NCBI GenBank assembly: GCA_017861415.1
Contig: JAGFXS010000066.1
Coordinates: 1 to 7,428, forward strand
Origin: Bacillota bacterium
GTDB taxonomy: Bacteria > Bacillota > Clostridia > Oscillospirales > Oscillospiraceae
Direction: 5' to 3'
Length of the DNA: 7,428 nt
Both the position numbers and the translations under genes were made by a program. The notes under the pieces were generated by a model. It was given only the letters and a program-made list of their open reading frames with translations, was not told where the DNA came from and made no database searches. Position 1 is the first letter of the stretch. Each line of letters begins with the position of its first letter. Below, piece by piece: positions 1 through 7,428 of the stretch.

Positions 1-1623
1 TTAAACATAGCTGCTCTCCTTCCCGGGGCCGCGGCGGAAGGTTATATAGAAGCGGGTACCCATCCCCACATCCGACTCCACACGGATCTCGCCCTGATAT
101 GCTGTTACAACATCATGAACCATCGACAGACCAGTACCACGATTCCTGCTTTTGGTTGAAAAGCCCCACTGGAATATGTTCTTAACCACCTGAGGCTCCA
201 TGCCTGAGCCGGTGTCCTCAACACAAATCAATAAGCTGGTGCCCAATTCCTCCTGTATACTCACTGTGATCTCCTTCACATCTGTAACACTGGAGTTCAG
301 TGCATCTATGGCATTTTCTATAAGATTTCCCAACACTGTAACACAGGCATCGGCCGGAAGAATTTTCTCCTCTTCGCTCAGGGAGCTGTCCGGACCTAAC
401 ACCAGACGAATCCCCAGTTCGGCGCAGCGGCTGGTTTTGCCCACCAAAAGGGCCGCCACCGATGCGGGCTCGATGGAGTTCATAATCGCCCCCACCGCTC
501 TTTGCTGGATCCTGGTTACATCCTTAATATACTCCTCAGCTTTATCCGGCTTCCCCAGCTGCAAGAGACCCAAAATCACATGAAGCTTATTCATAAACTC
601 GTGAGTATATGCACGCATGGCTTCCACCATATGGCGCACGCCCGTAAGATCCTTTGCCAGACGGGTCACTTCTGTCATATTCCGCATGATCTCTACCACG
701 CCGATCACCCGGCCGTCCTCCCGGATGGGAATCCGGTCTGAAATCACATGCTCTCCCTCTAGGAATCTTAGGGGCACATTGTGCTCAGACCGCTTGGAAG
801 TCAGAATGCGTCCTAGCGTGGAGTCAGGATAAACATCATATAGATTCCTTCCAATTGCCGCCTCCCGTTTGAGTCCCAGCATCTTCGCCGCAGCCTGGTT
901 AATATAGATCAGGTGCGCGGTCTCGTCAATGGCTAGGACGCCTTCTTCCAGGGCCTCCAAAATATCCTCCCGCTGGTGAAATAGGCCCAAAAAGTCATCT
1001 GGCTCATAACCCATCAGCTTACTTTTAATGTCGTCCGACAGTTTTGCAGCCAGCACAGCGCCAAAGGCTCCTGTCGCCAAAGCAATAAGCAGGAAGGACA
1101 ACACCGTAATCATCAAGCTTTCGGAAATACTACGTATATAAATGCCCACCATCACAAAGCCTAGTATTGTTCCGTCTTCCGCCACCACAGGTGCATAGGC
1201 ACAGCGTTCTGCTCCGGATACGCCTGTATCATCTGAGGTAAATGCCGCGCCTCCATTCAAAATTCGCTGCTGCACCTCCCCCACATAGGGCTCGCCGATC
1301 AGACTCTTGTCCGGATAGTAATATTGAATGTTATTCACATCCGCCACTGCAATGGTGTCTATATCACCGATCTCAGCGATGGAGTTGTCAAGAAATTCCC
1401 AGAGCTGTTCAGTAGGCGCCCCAGCTTCCAGGTCCTGGGCCAGAATTGGTACTCGCGCAATCACCCGAGCGGAGTTAAGGAGGTTCCGATCCATCGCCTG
1501 CTTGTTTTGCGACAAGGTCAGCCCCAAGGTACCCAGCATGGTGATGAGAATGGTAATGGCCACAGCACTAATAATAACGGTAAACACTTGAATCAGGATT
1601 GGCTTCCCTTCTACCTGCCTCAT
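1..1623 (-). CDS. CitA/DcuS-type membrane sensor histidine kinase (complete, 540 aa)
   Basis: Sensor kinase of a two-component system. It would sense an extracellular small molecule and phosphorylate a response regulator not seen here. In order: TM1 at about residues 11-36; an extracytoplasmic PAS-like (sCache) domain at about 40-165; TM2 at about 169-193; a cytoplasmic PAS domain at about 218-320; a DcuS-type dimerisation/phosphoacceptor segment with THEFMNKLH (phospho-His H341); and a HATPase_c domain with N box NLIENAIDAL (433-442), G1 box DTGSGM (470-475) and G2 box RGTGLSMV (495-502). Architecture and length match the E. coli DcuS family (about 540 aa). The start is supported by a GGAGAGGTGA ribosome binding site (complement of 1630-1639) six bases before the ATG. 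By eye alignment the residues that bind C4-dicarboxylates in DcuS are all changed, so the ligand cannot be named, and I give no symbol. The gene is divergent from the ATPase operon. The kinase call is very secure; the ligand is unknown. Confidence 0.95.
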   Translation of the reverse strand: MRQVEGKPILIQVFTVIISAVAITILITMLGTLGLTLSQNKQAMDRNLLNSARVIARVPILAQDLEAGAPTEQLWEFLDNSIAEIGDIDTIAVADVNNIQYYYPDKSLIGEPYVGEVQQRILNGGAAFTSDDTGVSGAERCAYAPVVAEDGTILGFVMVGIYIRSISESLMITVLSFLLIALATGAFGAVLAAKLSDDIKSKLMGYEPDDFLGLFHQREDILEALEEGVLAIDETAHLIYINQAAAKMLGLKREAAIGRNLYDVYPDSTLGRILTSKRSEHNVPLRFLEGEHVISDRIPIREDGRVIGVVEIMRNMTEVTRLAKDLTGVRHMVEAMRAYTHEFMNKLHVILGLLQLGKPDKAEEYIKDVTRIQQRAVGAIMNSIEPASVAALLVGKTSRCAELGIRLVLGPDSSLSEEEKILPADACVTVLGNLIENAIDALNSSVTDVKEITVSIQEELGTSLLICVEDTGSGMEPQVVKNIFQWGFSTKSRNRGTGLSMVHDVVTAYQGEIRVESDVGMGTRFYITFRRGPGKESSYV

Positions 1624-1629
1624 AAATCG

Positions 1630-1639
1630 TCACCTCTCC
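1630..1639 (-). promoter_or_regulatory. Ribosome binding site of the sensor kinase
   Basis: The minus strand reads GGAGAGGTGA, ending six bases before the ATG at 1623-1621. It is a strong match to the 16S rRNA tail and settles the kinase start. Confidence 0.75.
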
Positions 1640-1698
1640 AATCTCGTCGCATCCGCAAAGGACTACCGTCCCGCTAATCTGTACTCTTCTCGTTATAT

Positions 1699-1727
1699 AT
1701 TATACCGATTTTAGTCCCGTAATGCAA
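1699..1727 (-). promoter_or_regulatory. Sigma-A-type promoter of the sensor kinase gene
   Basis: On the minus strand there is a perfect TATAAT -10 box (complement of 1699-1704) and a TTGCAT -35-like box (complement of 1722-1727) exactly 17 bases apart. An A-rich stretch (complement of about 1731-1740) lies just upstream of the -35 and could act as an UP element. The predicted transcript start is near 1692, giving a leader of about 70 bases before the kinase ATG. The -35 matches the consensus only in TTG, so this promoter may need an activator. It is read from consensus match and spacing only. Confidence 0.6.
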
Positions 1728-1740
1728 TTTGCTTTTTTTA

Positions 1741-1768
1741 GTTTCAAAAGACTAGCAGGTTTCAATAG
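1741..1768. repeat. Direct repeat GTTTCAA(A/T)AG, two copies 18 bp apart
   Basis: GTTTCAAAAG at 1741-1750 and GTTTCAATAG at 1759-1768 match at 9 of 10 bases. They lie about 14 to 41 bases upstream of the kinase -35 box, roughly 50 to 75 bases upstream of its predicted transcript start, where an activator would bind. TCAATAG recurs inverted at 1900-1906 as CTATTGA. A role as operator for the kinase's own response regulator is inference. Confidence 0.4.
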
Positions 1769-1906
1769 TGCGGATTATGATGGCTGTAACAATCACATGC
1801 GAAAAAAGCAGAAAAATGCAGAATGTGTTCTTCTATGACAGGCGTTGCCTGCCTCTTTTTATGAGTGCACTTCCGCCAAACACACTATCCGCACTACATC
1901 TATTGA
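1762..1906 (+). repeat. Bulged long-range inverted repeat in the atp leader
   Basis: TAGTGCGGAT at 1766-1775 has a perfect reverse complement, ATCCGCACTA, at 1887-1896. Just outside it, TCAATAG (1762-1768) pairs with CTATTGA (1900-1906). Taken together, 14 bases on the left can pair with the right arm if six bases on the right (1894-1899) bulge out. The arms enclose about 111 bases, and the right arm ends a few bases before the atpB ribosome binding site. It could fold the leader RNA or be the ends of a small decayed element. No flanking target duplication is seen. Confidence 0.4.
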
Positions 1907-1910
1907 GTAA

Positions 1911-1920
1911 AGAAGGTGAT
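1911..1920 (+). promoter_or_regulatory. Ribosome binding site deciding the atpB start
   Basis: AGAAGGTGAT is one mismatch from the ideal AGGAGGTGAT. Its AGAAGG core ends eight bases before ATG 1925. The in-frame GTG at 1916 lies inside this site and so is unlikely to be the start. A second ATG at 1928 is possible but less well spaced. Confidence 0.75.
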
Positions 1921-1924
1921 TAGC

Positions 1925-2614
1925 ATGATGGAAGTAATCAATGAGGCCATCGCGGAAAATTTAGCACCACCTGTCAAAGTGTCTGTTTTGGGGCTCTTTA
2001 CCGTTTCAGAACCTGTTATTATCTGTTGGGTGATTACCCTACTTCTCACCGTGGGGGCTTACCTGCTTACCCGCAACCTAAAAATTGTACCTTCCAAATC
2101 GCAAGTGATCCTGGAAGCCAGCATCGGCGGCTTTAACAACTTCTGCGAGGCGCAACTGGGTAAACACTGGAGACCCTTCGCTCCCTGGCTGGGAACCCTG
2201 TTTCTATTCCTCCTCTTCTCGAACCTGCTGGGACTGATCGGGGTCATGCCCCCCACAAAAACTCTCTCCCTTACGGCTGCCCTAGCTCTTTTGAGCATGT
2301 TGCTGATTTACGGCTCTCAGATGCGATATCGGGGCCTCGTGGGCGGTCTGCTGCAATTCTCTAAGCCTCTCCCCTTTATGGTGCCGTTTAATTTGCTGGA
2401 CATGTTTACCCGCCCCCTGTCCCTTTGCATGCGTCTTTTCGGCAATATGATGGCCGCTCATATGGTGATGGGTATGATTCACGCCGTGGTCCCTCTGGTG
2501 GTTCCCATCGTCTTCAGTTTGTACTTTGACTTGTTCGACGGTTTGATGCAGGCATTCGTTTTTGTCTTTTTGACCTTGCTGTTTACATCGGAAGGTATCC
2601 ATGATCACGAGTAA
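1925..2614 (+). CDS. atpB: F1Fo ATP synthase subunit a
   Basis: Membrane stator subunit that forms the two ion half-channels against the c ring. From ATG 1925 it is 229 residues, within the short end of the bacterial range. It has five to six hydrophobic segments. The essential arginine sits in SLCMRLFGNM (R170), equivalent to E. coli R210 in RLFGN. The preceding PFNLLDMFTRPLSL and the last helix with LMQAF (Q209, equivalent to E. coli Q252) are also family hallmarks. A PPT motif (near residue 110) followed by a leucine-rich helix matches the usual PPTxxLxxTxALAL segment, but with KTLSLT in place of the common ADLNxT. It is the first gene of the operon; no atpI precedes it. The longer frame from GTG 1916 adds only three residues and is rejected because that codon overlaps the ribosome binding site. 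Confidence 0.96.
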   Translation: MMEVINEAIAENLAPPVKVSVLGLFTVSEPVIICWVITLLLTVGAYLLTRNLKIVPSKSQVILEASIGGFNNFCEAQLGKHWRPFAPWLGTLFLFLLFSNLLGLIGVMPPTKTLSLTAALALLSMLLIYGSQMRYRGLVGGLLQFSKPLPFMVPFNLLDMFTRPLSLCMRLFGNMMAAHMVMGMIHAVVPLVVPIVFSLYFDLFDGLMQAFVFVFLTLLFTSEGIHDHE

Positions 2615-2673
2615 AGGTTTGCCTTCACGGCACTTCTTTGTATTAACAATATCTCGTTTACCACAAACACATT

Positions 2674-2680
2674 AAGGAGG
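2674..2680 (+). promoter_or_regulatory. Very strong ribosome binding site of atpE
   Basis: A perfect AAGGAGG lies ten bases before ATG 2691, in a 76-base intergenic gap after atpB. It is the best Shine-Dalgarno match in the operon. This fits the need for many c subunits (8-17 per complex in known enzymes) relative to a single a subunit. Confidence 0.8.
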
Positions 2681-2690
2681 AAACATAACA

Positions 2691-2921
2691 ATGGGCGAAT
2701 TATTAAGTGGATTGTTTGCAATCGGGGCAGGTATTGCCGTTGCAACAGGAATCGGTGCTGGTGTCGGCATCGGTATCGTAACAGGCAAGGCAACTGAGGC
2801 GATAGCACGTCAACCGGAGCAGTCTGGCAGAATCACTACTACAATGCTCATCGGCTGCGCCCTGGCAGAAACCACCGCCATCTATGGTCTGGTCATTTCT
2901 TTGATTCTTCTTCCTAAATAA
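2691..2921 (+). CDS. atpE: F1Fo ATP synthase subunit c (proteolipid)
   Basis: Rotor-ring subunit: 76 residues forming two transmembrane helices joined by the polar loop ARQPE (39-43). Helix 1 holds the glycine ladder GIGAGVGIG (20-28). Helix 2 holds the ion-binding carboxylate E60 in [11 protein letters not shown]. Aligned to the sodium-type c subunit of Ilyobacter tartaricus, E60, T61 and Y65 match E65, S66 and Y70, but I27 replaces the ion-binding Q32. Helix 1 thus resembles the E. coli proton type (GIGILGGK), while helix 2 resembles sodium types, so the coupling ion is uncertain. The C-terminus stops soon after helix 2 (LILLPK), without the NPF-type tail common in clostridial c subunits. 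The gene starts after a perfect AAGGAGG site and ends 33 bases before atpF. Confidence 0.97.
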   Translation: MGELLSGLFAIGAGIAVATGIGAGVGIGIVTGKATEAIARQPEQSGRITTTMLIGCALAETTAIYGLVISLILLPK

Positions 2922-2954
2922 TCAATCAGCAAATAATGTAAAGGGGGCTAATCA

Positions 2955-3443
2955 ATGCTAACCCTAGACCCATTTGATATGGTCTGCTATGTTATCAATT
3001 TATTTGTCTTGTATCTTCTCATGCGCAAATTCCTTTTCGGCCCCGTTACCCGAATGATCGAACGGCGCCAAAGAGAAATTGAGCACAACATTGCTTCTGC
3101 TGAAGGACAAAAGGCGCAGGCAGAGGCTCTTCTAGAGGAATACAACGAGAAGCTTTCTAAAGCGGGTCAAGATGCCGACGCGCTGGTGGCCTCGGCTAAG
3201 GCCAAGGCAGATGCTACCTACACCAAAACCATGGCCTTGGCGCGTCAGGAAGCAGCGCATCTCGCCTCAGAAACAAGAGAGCAGCTGGAAGTTGAGCGTC
3301 GGGAAATGCTCGTCGGCGTGCGCCGGGAAGTTGCCTCTCTGGCTCTTCTGGCAGCCGCCCGTGTCTCCGGACGTGGCTTTGCGGCAGAAGACGACGAGGC
3401 TCTTCTGGATGAGTTTCTGGATGAGGCGGGTGATCCTGTATGA
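2955..3443 (+). CDS. atpF: F1Fo ATP synthase subunit b
   Basis: Peripheral-stalk subunit that ties the membrane part to F1 through delta. It is 162 residues, close to the usual 156-170. One N-terminal transmembrane helix spans about residues 8-28, then the PVxxMIERRQREIE segment typical of the b-subunit neck (30-43). A long charged, alanine-rich coiled coil follows to about residue 135, and the acidic C-terminus should contact delta. There is a single b gene, so a homodimeric stalk is expected, not the b/b' pair of cyanobacteria. A ribosome binding site AGGGGG (2942-2947) precedes ATG 2955. The stop overlaps the atpH start (ATGA at 3440-3443), indicating translational coupling. Confidence 0.95.
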   Translation: MLTLDPFDMVCYVINLFVLYLLMRKFLFGPVTRMIERRQREIEHNIASAEGQKAQAEALLEEYNEKLSKAGQDADALVASAKAKADATYTKTMALARQEAAHLASETREQLEVERREMLVGVRREVASLALLAAARVSGRGFAAEDDEALLDEFLDEAGDPV

Positions 3444-3964
3444 GTGACCTTGCCCGCCGCTATGCCCTAGCATTGGAAGCGGCCGGTGTATCCGTGGAAC
3501 AGTTTCTGGAAAGCGCCGGGGCCATTTTAGAGGCCCCGGTTCTTTGGGACGCTTTGAAAAGCCCCGCTATCCATCCCCGACAGAAACAGGCTGTGCTGGA
3601 CCACTTGCCCATCTGGGAGGAGAACAGCTCCTTGCTTCGTTTCTATCAGCTATTGGCCAGGAAAGGCCGCCTGCCGCTGCTTCCGGAAATTGTGGCATCA
3701 GCCCAGATTCTTCGGCTTGAGCGCCAGGATCGGGCCCTCTGCATGGTGACCTGCGTACACATTCCCAGTTTGGCGCAGCAAGATCGACTCCGCGAAACCC
3801 TGCAAAAACGGCATCACAGAAAGACCGTTGACCTGGAATTTCATTTGGATCCCTCTCTACTGGGGGGCTATATCCTGGAAATTGAAGGGATTACCTATAA
3901 TCTCAGCCTGCAAGGCAAGCTCCGCGGCCTATCCCGCTACTTGGAAGAGGTGAGCGTCCCATGA
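3440..3964 (+). CDS. atpH: F1Fo ATP synthase subunit delta
   Basis: Stator subunit sitting on top of F1 and binding the b subunits; 174 residues, near the family's usual 175-180. The N-terminal part (ARRYALAL, residues 5-12) matches the delta/OSCP signature. The C-terminal part contains [14 protein letters not shown] (137-150) followed by LQGKLRGL (157-164), the family's conserved end. The usual D-x-S-V/I-R-G-K-L is here NLSLQGKL, a mild departure. The middle is poorly conserved, as is normal for delta. Translation is coupled to atpF by the four-base overlap, with GGGTGATC (3428-3435) as a probable ribosome binding site inside the end of atpF. Its stop overlaps the atpA start by four bases. 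Confidence 0.93.
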   Translation: MSDLARRYALALEAAGVSVEQFLESAGAILEAPVLWDALKSPAIHPRQKQAVLDHLPIWEENSSLLRFYQLLARKGRLPLLPEIVASAQILRLERQDRALCMVTCVHIPSLAQQDRLRETLQKRHHRKTVDLEFHLDPSLLGGYILEIEGITYNLSLQGKLRGLSRYLEEVSVP

Positions 3965-5466
3965 TAATGAAACCCGACGAAATTGTCTCCATCCTTCGTG
4001 AACAGATCGAGGGCTACGATGCCGGCACTCATCGTGCCGAAACCGGCACGGTTCTGGAAATCGGAGACGGTATTGCCACCATTTATGGTCTCCGAAACGC
4101 CCTTTACGGCGAACTGGTTAAATTTGACACTGGCGCACACGGCATGGTTCTCGACTTGAAGCGGGATACCGTGGGCTGTGTGGTTCTTGGCTCTGATACC
4201 GGCATTAAAGAAGGTTCCTTGGTGGAGCGCGGTGGCAAAGCCGCCTCTGTTCCCGTGGGAGACGACATGATTGGCCGCGTGGTGGATGCCTTGGGCGCAC
4301 CCATCGACGGCAAGGGCCCCATCGAAGCTACCGATACCCGCCCCATCGAATTTGAGGCACTGGGCGTTGTTACCCGCAAGGGTGTTACCGTCCCCCTCCA
4401 AACGGGAATTTTGGCCATCGACGCCATGGTGCCCATTGGCCGGGGCCAGCGCGAGCTGATTATCGGTGACCGTCAGACCGGCAAAACCGCCATCGCTGTG
4501 GACGCCATCCTCAACCAGAAGGGGCAGGGTGTGGTCTGCATCTATGTGGCCATCGGACAAAAGGCCTCCACAGTGGCCAGCATCCGGGATACCCTGGAGC
4601 GGTTCGGCGCCATGGAGTACTCCATCATCGTCTCCGCCACCGCCAGCGACCCCGCACCCCTGCAGTATATTGCCCCCTATGCCGGCGCCGCCATAGGCGA
4701 ACACTTTATGTTCCAGGGAAAAGATGTGCTCATCATCTATGATGACCTCTCCAAGCATGCAGTGGCCTACCGTGCGCTTTCCCTGCTGCTAAAGCGCTCC
4801 CCTGGCCGTGAAGCCTACCCCGGCGACGTGTTCTATCTCCATTCCCGTCTCTTAGAGCGTGCCTGCCGCCTCTCCGAGGATTATGGTGGGGGTTCTATGA
4901 CTGCTCTGCCTATTATTGAAACCCTTGCAGGTGACGTGTCCGCCTATATCCCCACCAACGTAATTTCTATTACCGACGGACAGATTTATCTGGAAACCGA
5001 CCTCTTCCACTCCGGCCAGCGGCCTGCCGTCAATGTCGGCCTTTCCGTCTCACGCGTGGGCGGTGCAGCTCAGACCCGTGCCATCAAAAAGACAACCGGC
5101 ACCCTGCGTATAGATTTGGCCCGGTTCCGTGAACTGGAGATCTTTACCCAGTTCTCCTCCGATTTGGACGCCTCCACCCAGACAGCCCTGGACCACGGCA
5201 AGCGACTTCTGGAGGTTTTGAAGCAGCCTCTCCACCACCCCATGAGCGTCGCCAGACAGGCTATTATCCTTTACATTTCCACCAACGGCTTGATTTCCGA
5301 TATCCCCCATGCGGAAACCACCGAATTTGTCCGGGACTTCTGCGACTATATGGAGGAACATCACAAGGAACTGATGGACACGGTTACGACTCAGGGTGAT
5401 TTCTCCGCCCCGGCACTGGAAGCTGTGCGGAGCGCCTTAGACACCTACAAAAAGAAGGTGCGCTAA
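3961..5466 (+). CDS. atpA: F1Fo ATP synthase subunit alpha
   Basis: Non-catalytic nucleotide-binding subunit of the F1 head, three copies alternating with beta; 501 residues, full length. Domains: beta-barrel to about residue 95, nucleotide-binding domain about 96-380, helical C-terminal domain to the end. Seen motifs: Walker A GDRQTGKT (169-176), Walker B VLIIYDD (256-262), [20 protein letters not shown] (281-300), and the arginine finger R365 in SVSRVGG, equivalent to E. coli R373, which reaches into the beta active site. The start ATG at 3961 forms a four-base overlap with atpH and sits about seven bases after GAAGAGGTGA (3944-3953); the ATG at 3967 is too far from that site. The stop is one base before the atpG start. 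Confidence 0.98.
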   Translation: MIMKPDEIVSILREQIEGYDAGTHRAETGTVLEIGDGIATIYGLRNALYGELVKFDTGAHGMVLDLKRDTVGCVVLGSDTGIKEGSLVERGGKAASVPVGDDMIGRVVDALGAPIDGKGPIEATDTRPIEFEALGVVTRKGVTVPLQTGILAIDAMVPIGRGQRELIIGDRQTGKTAIAVDAILNQKGQGVVCIYVAIGQKASTVASIRDTLERFGAMEYSIIVSATASDPAPLQYIAPYAGAAIGEHFMFQGKDVLIIYDDLSKHAVAYRALSLLLKRSPGREAYPGDVFYLHSRLLERACRLSEDYGGGSMTALPIIETLAGDVSAYIPTNVISITDGQIYLETDLFHSGQRPAVNVGLSVSRVGGAAQTRAIKKTTGTLRIDLARFRELEIFTQFSSDLDASTQTALDHGKRLLEVLKQPLHHPMSVARQAIILYISTNGLISDIPHAETTEFVRDFCDYMEEHHKELMDTVTTQGDFSAPALEAVRSALDTYKKKVR

Positions 5467-5467
5467 C

Positions 5468-6367
5468 ATGGCAGGCATGAAGGAAATCCGCACCCGAATC
5501 AAGAGTGTGGAATCGACCCTGAAGATCACCAACGCCATGTACCTCATTTCCTCTGCCAGCCTTCGAAAGATGCGAAAGCAGCTCCATGCTGTGGAGCCTT
5601 ATTTTTCTAAAATTGCCTTTACCATTTCCGATATTCTTCAGCACTCCCCCAGTATAGATCATCCGTTCTTTTCCCCTGATCGTCGGAAGAATGTGACAAA
5701 GGATGCCTCGGAGGCGCCGAAGGTGGCTTATGTGGTCATCACCGGCGACAAAGGCCTTGCGGGTTCTTATAACCACAATGTGCTGCGGCTCTTAGAGCAG
5801 CAGCTTGCCGACCAGTCCCAACCCTGCGTTTTCCCCATCGGTCATATGGGCCGCGGCTTTTGCACCTCCCACGGTCTTGCCATTGACCCCGAGTTTTTCT
5901 TTACGGCCCAGGATCCTAACTTACACCGGGCCAGGTCAATCAGTAGACACCTGTTGTCACTGTATCTTCAGGGAGATGTGGATGAGATTCACCTCATCTA
6001 TACCCGCATGATCTCACCCCTGGTACTGCAGCCCACCCTACAAAAGCTGCTGCCTCTGGAGAAAACCCTGTTCCCCTATACCCCACGCTGTGAAGAGCGC
6101 TTCCCCAGAACGGTGGAATATGTGCCCTCTGAGCATGAGGTCTTGGATCAGTTGGTTCCCTCCTACCTGACCGGTATGATCTTTGGCGCCTTGGTGGAGT
6201 CCTACTGCAGTGAGCAGAGCGCCCGCATGATGGCCATGGATGCTTCCACCAAAAATGCAAAGGACATGCTCAAATCTCTCAGCTTAAGCTATAACCGTGC
6301 CCGACAGTCCGCCATCACCCAGGAGATTACCGAGGTAGTGGGCGGCGCCAAGGCGGGCCGCTTCTAA
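5468..6367 (+). CDS. atpG: F1Fo ATP synthase subunit gamma
   Basis: Central shaft of F1 that turns inside the alpha/beta ring and couples it to the c ring; 299 residues, within the usual 285-300. The N-terminal helix begins MAGMKEIRTRIKSVEST and the C-terminal helix has ARMMAMDASTKNAKDM (252-267) and YNRARQSAITQEITEVVGGA (275-294), both hallmarks. GDKGLAGSYNHNV (93-105) is the conserved Rossmann-domain motif in its clostridial form. The N-terminal helix departs from the common TKAMKMVAAAKLR in reading TNAMYLISSASLR (21-33). A polar stretch at about 61-84 (with DRRKNVTKD) is an extra loop before that domain. The start follows AGAAGGTG (5453-5460) inside the end of atpA, one base after its stop. 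Confidence 0.96.
   Translation: MAGMKEIRTRIKSVESTLKITNAMYLISSASLRKMRKQLHAVEPYFSKIAFTISDILQHSPSIDHPFFSPDRRKNVTKDASEAPKVAYVVITGDKGLAGSYNHNVLRLLEQQLADQSQPCVFPIGHMGRGFCTSHGLAIDPEFFFTAQDPNLHRARSISRHLLSLYLQGDVDEIHLIYTRMISPLVLQPTLQKLLPLEKTLFPYTPRCEERFPRTVEYVPSEHEVLDQLVPSYLTGMIFGALVESYCSEQSARMMAMDASTKNAKDMLKSLSLSYNRARQSAITQEITEVVGGAKAGRF

Positions 6368-7428
<1,061 letters not shown>

Larger units (their letters stand above)
1624..1924. other. Divergent intergenic region between kinase and ATP synthase operon
   Basis: A 301-base, AT-rich stretch between two divergent genes. It holds the kinase promoter and leader (1624-1727), a direct repeat (1741-1768), a bulged inverted repeat (1762-1775 with 1887-1906), an 8-base palindrome AGTGCACT (1864-1871) and the atpB ribosome binding site. 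The plus-strand promoter for the ATPase operon must lie here or further upstream, but I cannot place it with confidence. TATGAT at 1776-1781 is a fair -10 with no matching -35. ATGACA (1835-1840) with TATGAG (1860-1865) has a 19-base spacer. No atpI or atpZ gene is present. A short open frame at 1777-1923 is discussed among the findings. Confidence 0.7.

Noticed and set aside
1776..1781. TATGAT as the -10 box of the ATPase operon promoter
   Set aside because: No TTGACA-like box lies 16-18 bases upstream and there is no extended -10 TG, so I do not call it as a promoter.
1839..1860. Small hairpin CAGGC-GTT-GCCTG followed by a T-rich run, looking like a terminator or attenuator
   Set aside because: The stem is only five pairs, two C bases interrupt the run before the T's, and there is no plus-strand gene upstream to terminate. 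It could still matter in the atp leader.
1835..1865. ATGACA and TATGAG boxes with a 19-base spacer containing a small dyad, like a MerR-family promoter
   Set aside because: The -10 is weak, the dyad is not centred in the spacer, and no MerR-type gene is in the window.
1916..1924. GTG start for atpB giving a three-residue extension
   Set aside because: The GTG is part of the ribosome binding site for ATG 1925 and has no properly spaced site of its own.
3937..4758. A 273-codon open frame on the minus strand opposite atpA
   Set aside because: It lies wholly opposite the conserved alpha-subunit gene. Its glycine- and histidine-rich translation has no recognisable domain, and such antisense frames are usual against GC-rich codons.

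Overview
The window comes from a bacterium, most probably a Clostridia-class Bacillota. It is moderately GC-rich in the genes and AT-rich in the one intergenic gap. The Bacillota assignment is inferred from strong AAGGAGG-type Shine-Dalgarno sites, a CitA/DcuS-style sensor kinase, and a compact F-type ATPase operon whose gamma, c and alpha subunits read like clostridial ones. A family within Clostridia (for example Oscillospiraceae-like) cannot be fixed from the sequence alone.

Layout. Positions 1-1623 (minus strand) hold a complete 540-residue membrane sensor histidine kinase of the CitA/DcuS type. Its response-regulator partner is not in the window and would lie beyond the left edge or elsewhere. 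Positions 1624-1924 are a divergent intergenic region. It carries a good promoter for the kinase on the minus strand, a near-perfect 10-bp direct repeat just upstream of that promoter, and a bulged long-range inverted repeat in the probable leader of the ATPase operon. From 1925 to the right edge, all on the plus strand, lie the F1Fo ATP synthase genes in the order a-c-b-delta-alpha-gamma-beta (atpB, atpE, atpF, atpH, atpA, atpG, atpD). The beta gene is cut by the window end, and epsilon (atpC) would be expected next.

How the genes work together. Subunits a, c and b form the membrane Fo part: the ion channel, rotor ring and stator. Delta joins the stator to F1, and alpha, beta and gamma form the catalytic head and shaft. 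The enzyme couples ion flow across the membrane to ATP synthesis, or runs in reverse to build an ion gradient. Genes b/delta and delta/alpha overlap by four bases (ATGA) and alpha/gamma are one base apart, which indicates translational coupling. The c gene has the longest untranslated lead-in of the Fo genes and a very strong ribosome binding site, in keeping with its high copy number in the complex.

This is mostly an ordinary housekeeping region and I see no undescribed multi-gene system. The points most worth a second look are the c-subunit ion site (a proton-like helix 1 with a sodium-like helix 2), the kinase sensor domain (all the well-known DcuS ligand residues replaced), the repeats in the divergent intergenic region, and unusual substitutions in conserved segments of beta, gamma and delta.
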